A stretch of 6,233 bases of DNA from DASTGO01 sp035719045 (GTDB taxonomy: Bacteria; Actinomycetota; Actinomycetes; Actinomycetales; Kineosporiaceae): positions 1 to 6,233 of the forward strand of contig DASTGO010000258.1 of the NCBI GenBank assembly GCA_035719045.1, given 5' to 3'. The notes under the pieces were generated by a model. It made no database searches. It was not told where the DNA came from and was given only the letters and a program-made list of their open reading frames with translations. This document shows, piece by piece, positions 6,145-6,233 of this stretch (position 1 is its first letter; every line of letters begins with the position of its first letter). A program made the translations under genes and the position numbers.

Positions 6145-6233
6145 TCATCGTTTCGCGGGCGGGGGCGCGTCGGGTTTGCCTCCGACGAGGTCGGCGAAAC
6201 GATGCCGGATTCTGGTGACCCGGATATGGACAC
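6145..6233 (-). CDS. Possible C-terminal end of a minus-strand gene running off the window
   Basis: A minus-strand frame open from the window edge reads RIRHRFADLVGGKPDAPPP then AKR and stops with the TGA at 6145-6147. It has G/C-rich third positions and a plausible charged C-terminal tail. It is only about 28 codons, and another minus frame and a plus frame are also open here, so the call is weak. No family is recognised. It does not continue the truncated gene at 3148-3362: it has its own stop before the IS-B end. Confidence 0.25.
   Translation of the reverse strand, partial: VHIRVTRIRHRFADLVGGKPDAPPPAKR
6146..6204. repeat. Exact 11-bp inverted repeat with a 37-nt spacer
   Basis: CATCGTTTCGC at 6146-6156 is the exact reverse complement of GCGAAACGATG at 6194-6204. 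Matching does not extend further on either side. It could be a stem near the end of the minus-strand reading frame, a paired binding site, or chance. Confidence 0.5.

Noticed and set aside
1..6233. CRISPR array, rRNA or tRNA genes, toxin-antitoxin or defence genes
   Set aside because: No regularly spaced repeats, no RNA gene signatures and no such protein motifs were seen on either strand.

Overview
The window is GC-rich throughout, with strong G/C preference at third codon positions, GTG starts and purine-rich ribosome binding sites. Together with two ISAs1-type insertion sequences and a degraded integrase-type transposase, this points to a chromosomal accessory region of a high-GC actinomycete. 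The genus cannot be fixed from the sequence; a filamentous, IS-rich actinobacterium is an inference.

Layout, left to right. (1) A long GC-rich hairpin (9-47), then a minus-strand gene for a secreted lipoprotein of unknown function (174-1331). (2) An 827-bp gap (1332-2158) without an intact gene. It holds a fossil of an rve/DDE integrase-type transposase (1766-1912). (3) A plus-strand gene (2159-3031) for an exported NodB-type (carbohydrate esterase family 4) polysaccharide deacetylase with a twin-arginine signal. (4) The 3' end of a minus-strand gene (3148-3362), cut off by mobile DNA. (5) Two different ISAs1-family elements in the same orientation, 11 bp apart. IS-A (3363-4697) looks intact, with 18-bp perfect inverted repeats, a 10-bp target duplication and a 393-aa transposase. 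IS-B (4709-6109) has 21-bp imperfect inverted repeats, no target duplication and a transposase broken by one missing base in a G run. (6) A short flank (6110-6233) carrying a possible C-terminal end of another minus-strand gene.

The two intact host genes both encode envelope or exported proteins and are divergently oriented, but nothing shows that they work together. The right half is an IS landing zone. IS-B probably arrived first or came with a rearrangement, because its flanks do not match. IS-A then inserted one base pair outside IS-B's left end, into a near-palindromic target. I found no convincing new biological system. The points most worth attention are the IS-on-IS junction, the repairable transposase frameshift, shared motifs in the two IS leaders, and the broken genes that record past rearrangement.
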